A stretch of DNA of 15,273 nucleotides from an uncultured Erysipelotrichaceae bacterium (GCA_902797415.1 CADBSQ010000126.1:1-15273), one strand, 5' to 3'; positions 7,991 to 15,225 are shown, counted from the stretch's first letter. Numbers and translations are program-made. Notes: generated from the letters alone by a model not told the origin.

Positions 7991-9292
7991 TTATTTCTTC
8001 CTTTCTGTGTACTTAAGTATTATATCATATTTTGAGTCAACATCTACATCAAATTTACTTTTTATAATACCGGGAATCCAAATTATATTATCATCGCTAT
8101 CAACAACTATAGGAAAAATATTTCTTAATCTTTTAGGGACTTTTTTATCAATAAATACCTTTTTAACTTTTTTAAAATAGTTTGTATTTTTTGTAACAAT
8201 TCTATCATTTTCTTCTCTGGTTCTCACTCTAAGTGGTAACTTCAATTCATTTGAATTTAATCTTATAACAAAATTGTCTTTCTTATCTGAATCATCAACT
8301 ACTTCTATAGTTCCCATTGGGAAATCAAATTTTTTATCAAACTCTATATTATACTTTTCCTGTCCTGATTGACAACTAAATACTAGTCTATCATATTCCC
8401 TTAAAACAATCCAGCCCTTAGGTAAATTATATTCAAAATTTTTATCTTTACTAAGTAAATTGGTTAAAATGTGAACATGTTTTGAACTAATTACATGTAT
8501 ATTATCTTCATAAATATCTTTTAATATCTGTTCTAAGAGTCTCTTTTGAATATAAAGATCTAATTTAAAATATTTTTTTAAATCTAAAACATTATCATTA
8601 AATACATCCCTTTTTATAATGTTTACTTCTTTTAATATATATTCATCTGCTTCAATTAAATCATTACTAAATTTTAAAAAACTTTTATGAACATCCTTAT
8701 TTTCATCTTTTAAAAAGGGTAATATTTTTTTTCTAAATCTATTTCTTTTGTACTTGTCACTATTATTAGATGAATCAATTGCAAAAGGTATACTGTTGTG
8801 CTTATTGTATTTAAATATTTCTTCTTTTGTTACAAAGATTAATGGTTTAATGAATGTATAGTCATTTTCTTTATTAATTAGTTTAAAACCACTATAACCG
8901 GTAAGATTAGATTTTCTAGTTATACGCATTAAAATAGTTTCAATTAAATCATCAGCATGATGTGCTGTTAATATATATTTTGTATTGTATTTATTTGCAA
9001 TTTCTTTTAAAAAAGCTAACCTTTTTATTCTATAATAAGCTTCGCTTTTATCGTCTTTTTTTAAAGTAATACTTTCAAATGTAATATTATGTTTATAGCA
9101 ATAGGTTTTTAATTCTTGCATTTCTTTTTTAGACTCTTTTCTTATATTATGGTTTACATGTGCACAGATTACCTGGATGTTTTCGTTATATAATAAATTT
9201 AGTAAACACATAGAATCTGGACCATAGGAACAGCCTAAAACAATTGTTTTGTCTTTTAAGTTATCTTGAATAAATTTTATTACTTCTTTCAT
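7991..9292 (-). CDS. tilS: tRNA(Ile) lysidine synthetase TilS
   Basis: A 433-residue protein that modifies C34 of tRNA-Ile(CAU) to lysidine so that AUA is read as Ile. The N-terminal PP-loop reads SYGPDS (22-27) instead of the usual SGGxDS; serine, the second glycine, aspartate and the last serine are kept. Other signature blocks are present: AHHADDLIETILMR (110-123), and DSSN (173-176) with YKRNRFR (181-187). A TilS C-terminal domain follows, including LPLRVRTREENDRI. AUA is frequent in this window, so the enzyme must be active. A good promoter lies at 9316-9344; AAAAGGG is the ribosome site about 8 bases before the ATG. It is co-transcribed with ftsH. Confidence 0.96.
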   Translation of the reverse strand: MKEVIKFIQDNLKDKTIVLGCSYGPDSMCLLNLLYNENIQVICAHVNHNIRKESKKEMQELKTYCYKHNITFESITLKKDDKSEAYYRIKRLAFLKEIANKYNTKYILTAHHADDLIETILMRITRKSNLTGYSGFKLINKENDYTFIKPLIFVTKEEIFKYNKHNSIPFAIDSSNNSDKYKRNRFRKKILPFLKDENKDVHKSFLKFSNDLIEADEYILKEVNIIKRDVFNDNVLDLKKYFKLDLYIQKRLLEQILKDIYEDNIHVISSKHVHILTNLLSKDKNFEYNLPKGWIVLREYDRLVFSCQSGQEKYNIEFDKKFDFPMGTIEVVDDSDKKDNFVIRLNSNELKLPLRVRTREENDRIVTKNTNYFKKVKKVFIDKKVPKRLRNIFPIVVDSDDNIIWIPGIIKSKFDVDVDSKYDIILKYTERKK

Positions 9293-9315
9293 AGTTAACG
9301 CCCTTTTCTGTATGT

Positions 9316-9344
9316 ATTCTACCTAATTTTGAGATCTTTGTCTA
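9316..9344 (-). promoter_or_regulatory. tilS: Predicted sigma-A promoter of tilS-ftsH
   Basis: On the minus strand TAGACA (9339-9344, 5/6) and TAGAAT (9316-9321, 5/6) are separated by exactly 17 bases. The predicted start is near 9309, giving a leader of about 17 bases before the tilS ATG. Confidence 0.75.
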
Positions 9345-9350
9345 GTACAT

Positions 9351-9385
9351 AAAAAAAATAAAAAGGTGTTTCGCTTTCTATTTTT
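9351..9385 (-). terminator. Terminator-like hairpin between the lipoprotein gene and tilS
   Basis: A 12-bp A/T-rich stem pairs 9354-9365 with 9374-9385. It contains one G-U wobble, has an 8-base loop, and is followed on the minus strand by further U residues. The lipoprotein gene already has a terminator at 9478-9508, so this second one suggests a separate short transcript or a relic. Because the stem is A/T-rich it could also work on the plus strand, where T8 follows. Confidence 0.5.
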
Positions 9386-9477
9386 AATTTTTTTTAGGCT
9401 CGACTACGTTTCAAATTCATCTTCATCCACCCAGTAATTAGGAGTTTTAATAATAAACGATTTATCACTTATTAACT
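9386..9477 (-). other. Intergenic segment with a short open frame, possible gene remnant or small RNA/peptide
   Basis: This lies between two terminators in the 208-base gap upstream of tilS. A 23-codon frame without a normal start (9407-9475, stop TAG 9404-9406) reads with protein-like composition (IIKTPNYWVDEDEFET) and stops about 19 bases before the 9354-9385 hairpin, as a gene tail would. A second tiny frame starts with ATG within the same stretch (MKMNLKRSRA). No family was recognised, and no clear promoter was seen inside. Confidence 0.25.
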
Positions 9478-9508
9478 AAAAAGAAAAAGCATTAGTAATA
9501 CTAACGCT
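9478..9508 (-). terminator. Terminator of the lipoprotein gene, overlapping its stop codon
   Basis: AGCGTTAGT (9500-9508) pairs with ACTAATGCT (9488-9496) with one G-U wobble and a 3-base loop. It is followed on the minus strand by TTTTTCTTTTT. The stop TAG (9501-9503) is in the 5' arm. Confidence 0.75.
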
Positions 9509-10439
9509 TACGCTCTTTCCCTTTTTCAAAAATATAATCGAAAAATTCTTCCTCACTTTCAAAAGACTTGGTTTCTTTTTCTTTTCCTAGTGAAGCTACT
9601 GATTTATATACTTCATCGTAATTATTCATAATGTTGTCTGTTATGCTTGGGTGTGTTGATCCCATACCAGTTTGTTTGTCTGCTATTAATTTGCCTGTTC
9701 TTTTTTCTTGATCATAATAATCTACACGATATAGTGCCTTATATGTTAAACTATCACCGGCGTAAATTGGCTCTTGAACTCCATATTTTTCGATAAATTC
9801 ACTGCTAATTTGTGGTTGTGGTATATCCTTTTTAAAGGTAATTTTGAAATTAATATTAAGATATGAATTACCATTTATACCTTCTAGTTCTTCAAGACTG
9901 TACTTTATTGTTGCAAGGTTATCATTAAATCTTTCACCAAAGCAGCTTTTAGCCCACATATAAGGATCTGGGATATGAACATTGTAAATTTTACTATAAT
10001 CCCATCTAAAGAAGCCTGTGGCCATAGAAGTATAACCGGTTCCGATACTTTTTATCGGATTTTCACTAGTTACTTTAAGAGTTTTTGTCGGATAAACATA
10101 ATCTATACCATAATTAGTTTGTTCTAGTTCCTCTTCTGACATTCCAACCATATCTGAAGTCATAATAGTACTTGCAGTTTTATCAGGTAACTCTCTTATG
10201 TCAACAAACATCTCGTACTCAGCATCTTCTTCGCTTTTAAATAATCTTAGTTCTGTAGGAGTATAGTTGTAAAAATATTCATCTTTATATTCATTACCAT
10301 TTTCTATTATATACTCTACTCCACTTTGATATTTATCGTCAGCTGTTTTAGCCTTTTCACATCCTGTTGCTCCAAAGGATGCTACGGCAATTACTGTAGA
10401 TAAAGCTAATGCAGTAGCTCTTTTTCCAATTTTTTTCAT
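9501..10439 (-). CDS. Predicted lipoprotein of unknown function
   Basis: A 312-residue protein I do not recognise. Its N-terminus, MKKIGKRATALALSTVIAVA followed by SFGATGC, is a lipoprotein signal: basic start, hydrophobic core, and a lipobox-like ATGC with Cys27 as the lipidation site (alanine at -3 is less usual than leucine). The mature part is rich in Tyr, Glu and Lys, with blocks such as YNYTPTELRLFKSEEDAEYE, GTGYTSMATGFFRWDYSKIY and GVQEPIYAGDSLTYKALYRV. It has no further membrane segment, and the C-terminus is charged (EKGKERKR). It is probably anchored on the outer face of the membrane. It stands alone between htrA and tilS, with its own good promoter (10465-10493), a strong AAAGGGGG ribosome site (10447-10454) and its own terminator, so it can be regulated on its own. 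Confidence 0.85.
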   Translation of the reverse strand: MKKIGKRATALALSTVIAVASFGATGCEKAKTADDKYQSGVEYIIENGNEYKDEYFYNYTPTELRLFKSEEDAEYEMFVDIRELPDKTASTIMTSDMVGMSEEELEQTNYGIDYVYPTKTLKVTSENPIKSIGTGYTSMATGFFRWDYSKIYNVHIPDPYMWAKSCFGERFNDNLATIKYSLEELEGINGNSYLNINFKITFKKDIPQPQISSEFIEKYGVQEPIYAGDSLTYKALYRVDYYDQEKRTGKLIADKQTGMGSTHPSITDNIMNNYDEVYKSVASLGKEKETKSFESEEEFFDYIFEKGKERKR

Positions 10440-10464
10440 ATAAATTCCCCCTTTGTGGTTACGT

Positions 10465-10493
10465 ATTTTAGCATAAAATTAACTTTTTTTCAA
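10465..10493 (-). promoter_or_regulatory. Predicted promoter of the lipoprotein gene (extended -10)
   Basis: On the minus strand TTGAAA (10488-10493, 5/6) is followed by a 17-base spacer and TAAAAT (10465-10470), preceded by TGC to give the extended -10 TGCTAAAAT. It begins just after the U-tract of the htrA terminator. The predicted start is near 10458 with a leader of about 19 bases. Confidence 0.75.
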
Positions 10494-10494
10494 C

Positions 10495-10522
10495 AAAAAA
10501 CAAACGATTATTCATCGTTTGT
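10495..10522 (-). terminator. Rho-independent terminator of abi-htrA, overlapping the htrA stop
   Basis: A perfect 9-bp stem ACAAACGAT / ATCGTTTGT (10514-10522 with 10500-10508) has a 5-base loop, and a U-tract of at least five follows (10495-10499). The htrA stop TAA (10508-10510) spans the loop and the 3' arm. Confidence 0.85.
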
Positions 10523-11626
10523 CATATTTAGTTTAACTTTTGTAGATTGCATTTTTTCGCTACGTTCGAACGTAAGCGTTATTACATCACCAACATTTTG
10601 TTTATATAGGTGATATCTAAGTGAAGCCAGGTTTTTAATTTCTTCATCATTTAGTTTTGTAATTATATCTCCTCTTTTTAATCCTGCCTTATCAGCTGGT
10701 GAACCTTTTTGGACTTCAACTACGACAACACCACTAGTTAACTCTGTATTTAATGTAATACCTTGTTGGTATAATGTATATCTATCGGTTAAATCAATCA
10801 TTTTAATTCCTAGTAGTGGTCTTTTAATTTTTTCACCAGAAATGATTAGATTAGCAAACTGTACTGCATCCTCAATTGGAATAGCAAAACCTATACCCTC
10901 AACACCATCAGATACAAGTTTCATGTTAGTGATACCTATTACTTCGCCATTGGCATTTGCAAGTGGGCCACCACTATTACCTGAGTTAATTGATGCATCA
11001 GTTTGAAGAACTTTCATCACGTAGTCTGCAGATTGATTATCAGTGCTTACTTCAACCATTCTTTCTTTTCCACTTAAAACTCCTCTTGTAACTGTCCAAT
11101 AATAAGTAGTATCAAGTGGTGCACCTATAGTAAAGACGGTATCACCAAGTCTTGATTTTGAAGTGTCTCCAATGCTAGCAACCACGATGTTATCAGCATT
11201 TTCTACACTTAGAACTGCTAAATCAGAGTAATCATCGTTACCTTCTATTTTAGCATCCATTTCTTTTTTATTTGTAAACATTACCTTTACATTTTTTGCA
11301 CCTTTAACAACATGGTTATTTGTTAAAATATATGCCTTATTACCTTTACTTTGATAAACAAATCCTGTTCCACTAGCTGCTAACGTATCGTTTTGAAAAA
11401 CCTCAACAACTACAACAGAATCATATAGTTTTTCTACTGAATCAGCGATACCAGTATCAGTGATAGTTACATTTTTTTGACTTTTGTTAATTACTGTAGA
11501 TTCACTCTTAAAATTAGTCATACCGTAATACATAGCTGCGGCACCCAATAAAAATACTATTAATAAAATAATAAAGTTTCTAAATAGGTTGTTTTTATTT
11601 TCCTTTTTACTATTCTTTTTTTCCAT
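10508..11626 (-). CDS. htrA: Membrane-anchored HtrA/DegP-family serine protease with PDZ domain
   Basis: The 372-residue product has the layout of Bacillota HtrA proteins: a lysine-rich cytoplasmic tail, one membrane helix at about 17-36, a trypsin-like protease domain and one PDZ domain (about 266-358). The catalytic triad is visible as His105 (LTNNHVVKGA), Asp135 (YSDLAVL) and Ser218 (INSGNSGGPL). PDZ signatures include GVVVVEVQKGSPADKAGLKRGDIITKLND. It would act outside the membrane on misfolded exported proteins. The ATG has a strong GGGAGGAAT site. It starts 18 bases after the abi stop with no terminator between, so both probably share a transcript; a weak internal promoter in abi cannot be excluded. 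Confidence 0.96.
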   Translation of the reverse strand: MEKKNSKKENKNNLFRNFIILLIVFLLGAAAMYYGMTNFKSESTVINKSQKNVTITDTGIADSVEKLYDSVVVVEVFQNDTLAASGTGFVYQSKGNKAYILTNNHVVKGAKNVKVMFTNKKEMDAKIEGNDDYSDLAVLSVENADNIVVASIGDTSKSRLGDTVFTIGAPLDTTYYWTVTRGVLSGKERMVEVSTDNQSADYVMKVLQTDASINSGNSGGPLANANGEVIGITNMKLVSDGVEGIGFAIPIEDAVQFANLIISGEKIKRPLLGIKMIDLTDRYTLYQQGITLNTELTSGVVVVEVQKGSPADKAGLKRGDIITKLNDEEIKNLASLRYHLYKQNVGDVITLTFERSEKMQSTKVKLNMTNDE

Positions 11627-11644
11627 AATAATTCCTCCCTTACT

Positions 11645-12571
11645 TTATAAATTGATAATATCCATGTAATTAGTTGGAAATCCCATCTTATCTAAAACCG
11701 CTTCAATTTTGATAGTTTTAAGTTTACCTTGAAGGTAATCTTTTTCGTAGTCGATTTCTTTCATCATTAATCGGAAATTATCTTCCCTTAATAATCTTTT
11801 TAATATGATGATTAGAGCAAACAAATCATTTTTTCCATAGTTATATTCGCCCTCTTCATTTTTTGTGATATTTAATTTTTCATGATAAACTGTATCATCT
11901 ATTCTACTTGCTGTTTTATGATCATACAAGATATCCTCGTGAGCACAAAGATTTCTATAATTTGCAAGTATCGGTAAATAAGATAGTAAATCCTCTACTT
12001 TTAAATTAAATAACTCGGCAATATCATCTTGATCAGGCCTTTTAATAATTGAAAATAATTCACAAACTATACCAAAAGATAATACTTTTACAACTATCCA
12101 TAAAGGTATATAACCATAATTATATATATAATGCGTTGTTGCTGAGTGTTGACCACCATTAATTCTAATTTGTCTTTTTATCTTTCTAAGTAAGTCATTA
12201 GTTTGTCTTATTTTTTCCTTTGTAGTATTAAAGTTAGATGGTTTTAAATAATCCTGTTCTCTAATACCATATTTTCTCGATAATTCATATGAAAAAATAC
12301 TTTTGATATTATTTTCAATTACTAATATGTATTTAAATACAATATTTCTTAATTGTCTGTCGAACTCAAAAACAGAATACATTTCTTTAAATGTTGAACC
12401 CTTGCGAAAGTTTTTATCCTTACTATCCATAAATAAATGTCTATAACCATTTAAGAAAAAATAATTTTCTCTTAGTAGTACTTCTCTAACATAGGATTCA
12501 TCTTCTATTTCAAGACCTTTGTTTCTTAAAATTTCGACTTGTTCATCTATTGTTTTAAATACTTTTTGCAT
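11645..12571 (-). CDS. Abi_2 (AbiD/AbiF-like) HEPN-type protein
   Basis: A 308-residue protein of the Abi_2 family (lactococcal AbiD/AbiF type, abortive phage infection). The N-terminus has KTIDEQVEILRNKGL and ENYFFLNGYRHLF, followed by the family block VFEFDRQLRNIVFKYILVIE (about 67-86) and the PLWIVVKVLSFGIVCELF helix (about 156-173). YRNLCAHEDILY carries R206-x4-H211, the HEPN ribonuclease motif, so RNA cleavage is likely. Its antiphage role is inferred from the family; many homologues are chromosomal and uncharacterised. The start has TAGGA about 8 bases upstream and a perfect TATAAT at 12596-12601. No antitoxin protein gene is next to it; htrA follows in the same direction. Confidence 0.88.
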   Translation of the reverse strand: MQKVFKTIDEQVEILRNKGLEIEDESYVREVLLRENYFFLNGYRHLFMDSKDKNFRKGSTFKEMYSVFEFDRQLRNIVFKYILVIENNIKSIFSYELSRKYGIREQDYLKPSNFNTTKEKIRQTNDLLRKIKRQIRINGGQHSATTHYIYNYGYIPLWIVVKVLSFGIVCELFSIIKRPDQDDIAELFNLKVEDLLSYLPILANYRNLCAHEDILYDHKTASRIDDTVYHEKLNITKNEEGEYNYGKNDLFALIIILKRLLREDNFRLMMKEIDYEKDYLQGKLKTIKIEAVLDKMGFPTNYMDIINL

Positions 12572-12579
12572 AGTACCAT

Positions 12580-12652
12580 CCTATCCCAATTTAAAATTAT
12601 ACTACAATTTTTATGAAAATGATAGGTTTTTGAATAATTAGAGTACAATTTT
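12580..12652 (-). repeat. Inverted and direct repeats around the abi promoter (possible operator)
   Basis: Perfect 6-base arms CCTATC / GATAGG (12580-12585 and 12621-12626) flank the TATAAT box. A 9-base direct repeat, AAAATTGTA on the minus strand, occurs at 12603-12611 and 12644-12652, a 41-base period. The arrangement fits an operator, but short repeats are also expected by chance in such AT-rich DNA. Confidence 0.25.
12596..12601 (-). promoter_or_regulatory. Predicted -10 box of the abi-htrA promoter
   Basis: There is a perfect TATAAT on the minus strand, but the expected -35 position holds TATCAT, a poor match, so this promoter may need an activator or be weak. The predicted start is near 12589, with a leader of about 18 bases. 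No terminator was seen between yitT and this point, so readthrough from prfB-yitT is also possible. Confidence 0.5.
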
Positions 12653-13493
12653 ACTGTTTTAATCTTTTACTTTCATTAATTGTTTCATATGAGTCTGTGA
12701 TTGAAATAAATGCTTTTTCATCAATTCTTCTTATACCTTCTTTTAGTTTATAATAGTCTTCACTTGGTATAACACTCATCAATACTTTTCTTTTATTATT
12801 TGTAAATCCACCACGAACTTCTAAAACGGTTAGATCGTATTTTAAATCTTCTATAATAAATTTTTTAACTTCCTTATCTTTTTCAGTAATAATGTAAAAT
12901 ACCTTAGATTCGTTTATACCTAGAGTTAATCGTTTGCTTATATTTTCCATTATGACTATACTGATTAATGAAAGAAGAGCATTATTTAAACCAAATGTAA
13001 AATAGGTTAATATTATTAATAATGCATTTAATGAGTTTAAAAGTATATTTTCACTATTATAGGAAGTGGTTTTCTCAATTATTTTTATACTGTCTGTAGC
13101 ACTTACGAGCATATTTTCTCTGTATATAAACCTGTATCCAATTCCCATCAATACACCACCATATATTGCCAGCAAGAATTTATCGGCACTGGTAATATCT
13201 ATATAAGCTGGTACATCTTTTGTTAAATATACAAAAAGTGGTACCAACCAAAAGGTTACTACACTTTTTCTTAGGTAATCTTTTGAGTAGAGAAGAGCAC
13301 CTAATATTAGAAAAAATGAATTTGCTAGTATCATAACAATTGCTAAATCATAGCCTGTATTAAATGCATACAATTGACTAAATCCATATATTCCTGAAGA
13401 AATAAAGTTTAGATTCACAAAAAATAGATTTATTGTTACAGCTATTATTAGTGAACCTATTATTATTTTAGCCAAGCTAAGTGTCGTTCTCAT
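12651..13493 (-). CDS. YitT-family membrane protein with DUF2179 domain
   Basis: The 280-residue product has about six hydrophobic segments in the first 190 residues and a soluble C-terminal DUF2179 domain (about 217-272: LTVLEVRGGF, KVLMSVIPSEDYYKL, RRIDEKAFISITDSYE). This is the standard YitT-family layout. The transported or sensed compound is unknown for the family. The start forms an ATGA overlap with the prfB stop, and AAAGGGG (13500-13506) inside prfB is the ribosome site, so translation is coupled to RF2. No terminator was seen downstream. Confidence 0.9.
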   Translation of the reverse strand: MRTTLSLAKIIIGSLIIAVTINLFFVNLNFISSGIYGFSQLYAFNTGYDLAIVMILANSFFLILGALLYSKDYLRKSVVTFWLVPLFVYLTKDVPAYIDITSADKFLLAIYGGVLMGIGYRFIYRENMLVSATDSIKIIEKTTSYNSENILLNSLNALLIILTYFTFGLNNALLSLISIVIMENISKRLTLGINESKVFYIITEKDKEVKKFIIEDLKYDLTVLEVRGGFTNNKRKVLMSVIPSEDYYKLKEGIRRIDEKAFISITDSYETINESKRLKQ

Positions 13494-14582
13494 TCTATAC
13501 CCCTTTCAAGTAAACTATGAATTATTGGCATCAGGTTACCATCTAGTACACTTTCAGTATTACTAGTTTCATAATTACTTCTTAAATCTTTTACTAATTT
13601 ATATGGTTCCAAAACATAATTTCTTATTTGGTAACCAAAATCAATATTATCCATACCACCTTGGATATCTTTAAGTTCTTTTTCTTGATTTTTCTTTTCT
13701 AGTTGATATAGTTTATTTTTTAACATTTTCATGGCTACCGCTCTATTTTGAATCTGACTTCTTTCAATTTGACAGCTGACGACAATGCCAGTTGGAATGT
13801 GTGTAAGTCTAACTGCGGAATTACTAGTATTAACGGATTGGCCTCCTGCTCCAGATGAATGATAAACATCCATTTTTATGTCACTGTCTTTTATATCAAT
13901 ATTTAAATCGGTATTTATTTCAGGGGTTACTAGTACACTAGCAAATGAGGTGTGTCTTCTTTTATTGGAATCAAAAGGACTGATTCTAACTAATCTATGA
14001 ATTCCTTTTTCCCTTCTTAGGTAACCATAGGCATTATCTCCGGTTATTAATAATATCGCATTTTTAATACCTGCTTCCTCTCCATTTTGTTTATATATCA
14101 CTTTATATTTAAAATTATTCTTTTCACAAAATCGAGTATACATTCTAAGAAGCATGTCTGCCCAGTCCATGGCTTCAGTTCCTCCTGCACCAGGATGTAT
14201 TTCTAAATAGCAATTTTCCTTATCATATGGACCATTTAATAAGGATTGTTCCTTGATAGTTGATACTTTTTCTCTTAGTGGTTCAATTAAAGATTCTATT
14301 TCTTTTAAATCATCAATTGAAGTTGAGGAACTAATTAATTCAATTAGTGACTCACATTCTTCTTTGGCTTCTGTTATTTTATCTGTTATTTTTGATAAAT
14401 AGTTTAACTCTTTGTTCAAACTTATGTTTTTATCTTGATCCTGCCAGATTTTTTCATTGCTAAACTCTTTTTTTATATCTCTTATTCTTTTAAGTTTTTC
14501 CTCAATGTCAAAGAGACCTCCATAATGAAGTTATAGAGTTATTTATTTCATTTAATGTTTTCAAAATATTATTCTTATCCAT
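13490..14582 (-). CDS. prfB: Peptide chain release factor 2 (RF2), made by programmed +1 frameshift
   Basis: The gene is split across two frames. The first, 24 codons (14582-14511, MDKNNILKTLNEINNSITSL then WRSL), ends at TGA 14510-14508. A +1 shift at CTT-T-GAC skips base 14510 and continues with DIEEKLKRIRDIKKEF into the main frame, ending with TGA at 13490. The joined product is 363 residues, the normal RF2 length. The SPF stop-codon recognition motif is at about 201-203 (ISPFDSNKRRHTSF) and GGQ at about 246-248 (HSSGAGGQSVNTSNSAVRL). It releases peptides at UGA and UAA. The ATG has AGGTGG (14587-14592) and a strong promoter. A start within the main frame only would lose the N-terminal helices. 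Confidence 0.97.
14507..14521 (-). promoter_or_regulatory. prfB: RF2 autoregulatory +1 frameshift site
   Basis: On the minus strand GGAGG-TCT-CTT-TGA-C: an internal Shine-Dalgarno-like GGAGG (14517-14521), three bases, then the slippery CTT and a poor-context TGA followed by C. This is the conserved bacterial prfB arrangement, in which low RF2 favours the shift. Confidence 0.96.
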
Positions 14583-14598
14583 AATTCCACCTATAAAA

Positions 14599-14627
14599 AT
14601 TATAAATTATTTATTAAAAAGGGTCAA
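14599..14627 (-). promoter_or_regulatory. prfB: Predicted strong promoter of prfB-yitT
   Basis: On the minus strand TTGACC (14622-14627, 5/6) is followed by 17 bases and TATAAT (14599-14604, 6/6), the best promoter match in the window. The predicted start near 14592 coincides with the first base of the AGGTGG ribosome site, giving a leader of only about 10 bases. Confidence 0.85.
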
Positions 14628-14654
14628 GAAATACTTTTTAATTTTTTGTTTATT

Positions 14655-14663
14655 TGCTATAAT
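14655..14663 (+). promoter_or_regulatory. Predicted extended -10 promoter of lemA
   Basis: TGCTATAAT is a perfect extended -10, with no recognisable -35 at the right distance. The predicted start near 14670 excludes the ATG codons at 14662 and 14665 as translation starts. It is divergent from the prfB promoter, and the two are back to back within about 65 bases. Confidence 0.65.
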
Positions 14664-14682
14664 GATGGAGGATGGTGATAAT

Positions 14683-15225
14683 ATGATATATATAGTACTT
14701 GCAGTTGTTATTACAATTATTACAGCTGGATTAATAATATTTTTAAATTTATCAAATAAGCAGAAGAAGGATTACATTAGGATAAATACGGCAGAAGAAG
14801 CCATTAACGCTAGTCTTGATGAAAGATTAAATCTATTAAAAGAAATAGAACAAATTATAAATAACTCAACTGAATTGAATCAAAATAATTTTAAATCACT
14901 AAACATAGATGAATTAGATTCGTTTGAATTTGATAGAAAACTATCTAAAATAACCGAATTATTTAACAAAATAAGAAGTGACTATGAGGTCGAACTTGAT
15001 AAGGAAGATTTTCGAGATCTAATGACTAAACTAAAAATTAATGAAGAAAAAAACGAGGCATCTAAATCTTACTATAATAAATATGCAGAAGATTTAAATT
15101 CTCGTATATCATCTTTTCCAGCAAATATTATTGCTAAAATAAGTGGAACTGATAAAAAAGAAATGTTTGATATTAATAAATTCAAACAGGTTAAAACAGA
15201 CATTGTTGTTGAATCAAAAATCTAA
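14683..15225 (+). CDS. lemA: LemA-like single-pass membrane protein
   Basis: A 180-residue protein, the only plus-strand gene. It has an N-terminal membrane helix (about 2-24), then INTAEEAINASLDERLNLLK, which resembles the LemA start block (A..I...L..R..L). After a long coiled-coil-like charged region comes the family signature YNKYAEDLNSRISSFPANII near the C-terminus. LemA proteins are of unknown function, usually with a short N-out segment and cytoplasmic helices. ATG 14683 is chosen because the promoter's -10 box (14658-14663) covers the upstream ATGs and GGTGAT sits just before it. Similarity is moderate, so this is a divergent member. Its stop abuts that of the converging ung-like gene with no spacer. 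Confidence 0.75.
   Translation: MIYIVLAVVITIITAGLIIFLNLSNKQKKDYIRINTAEEAINASLDERLNLLKEIEQIINNSTELNQNNFKSLNIDELDSFEFDRKLSKITELFNKIRSDYEVELDKEDFRDLMTKLKINEEKNEASKSYYNKYAEDLNSRISSFPANIIAKISGTDKKEMFDINKFKQVKTDIVVESKI

Noticed and set aside
12681..12696. parS-like TGTTTCATATGAGTCT inside the yitT coding region
   Set aside because: Only about 11 of 16 positions match the parS consensus and the right half-site is broken. Two weaker halves in ftsH (near 6190 and 6695) match even less. These are expected by chance.
14662..14682. Upstream start codons for the LemA-like gene (MMEDGDN extension)
   Set aside because: The perfect TATAAT box overlaps the first ATG, so the transcript would begin after it. 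The ATG at 14683 also places the membrane helix at the N-terminus.
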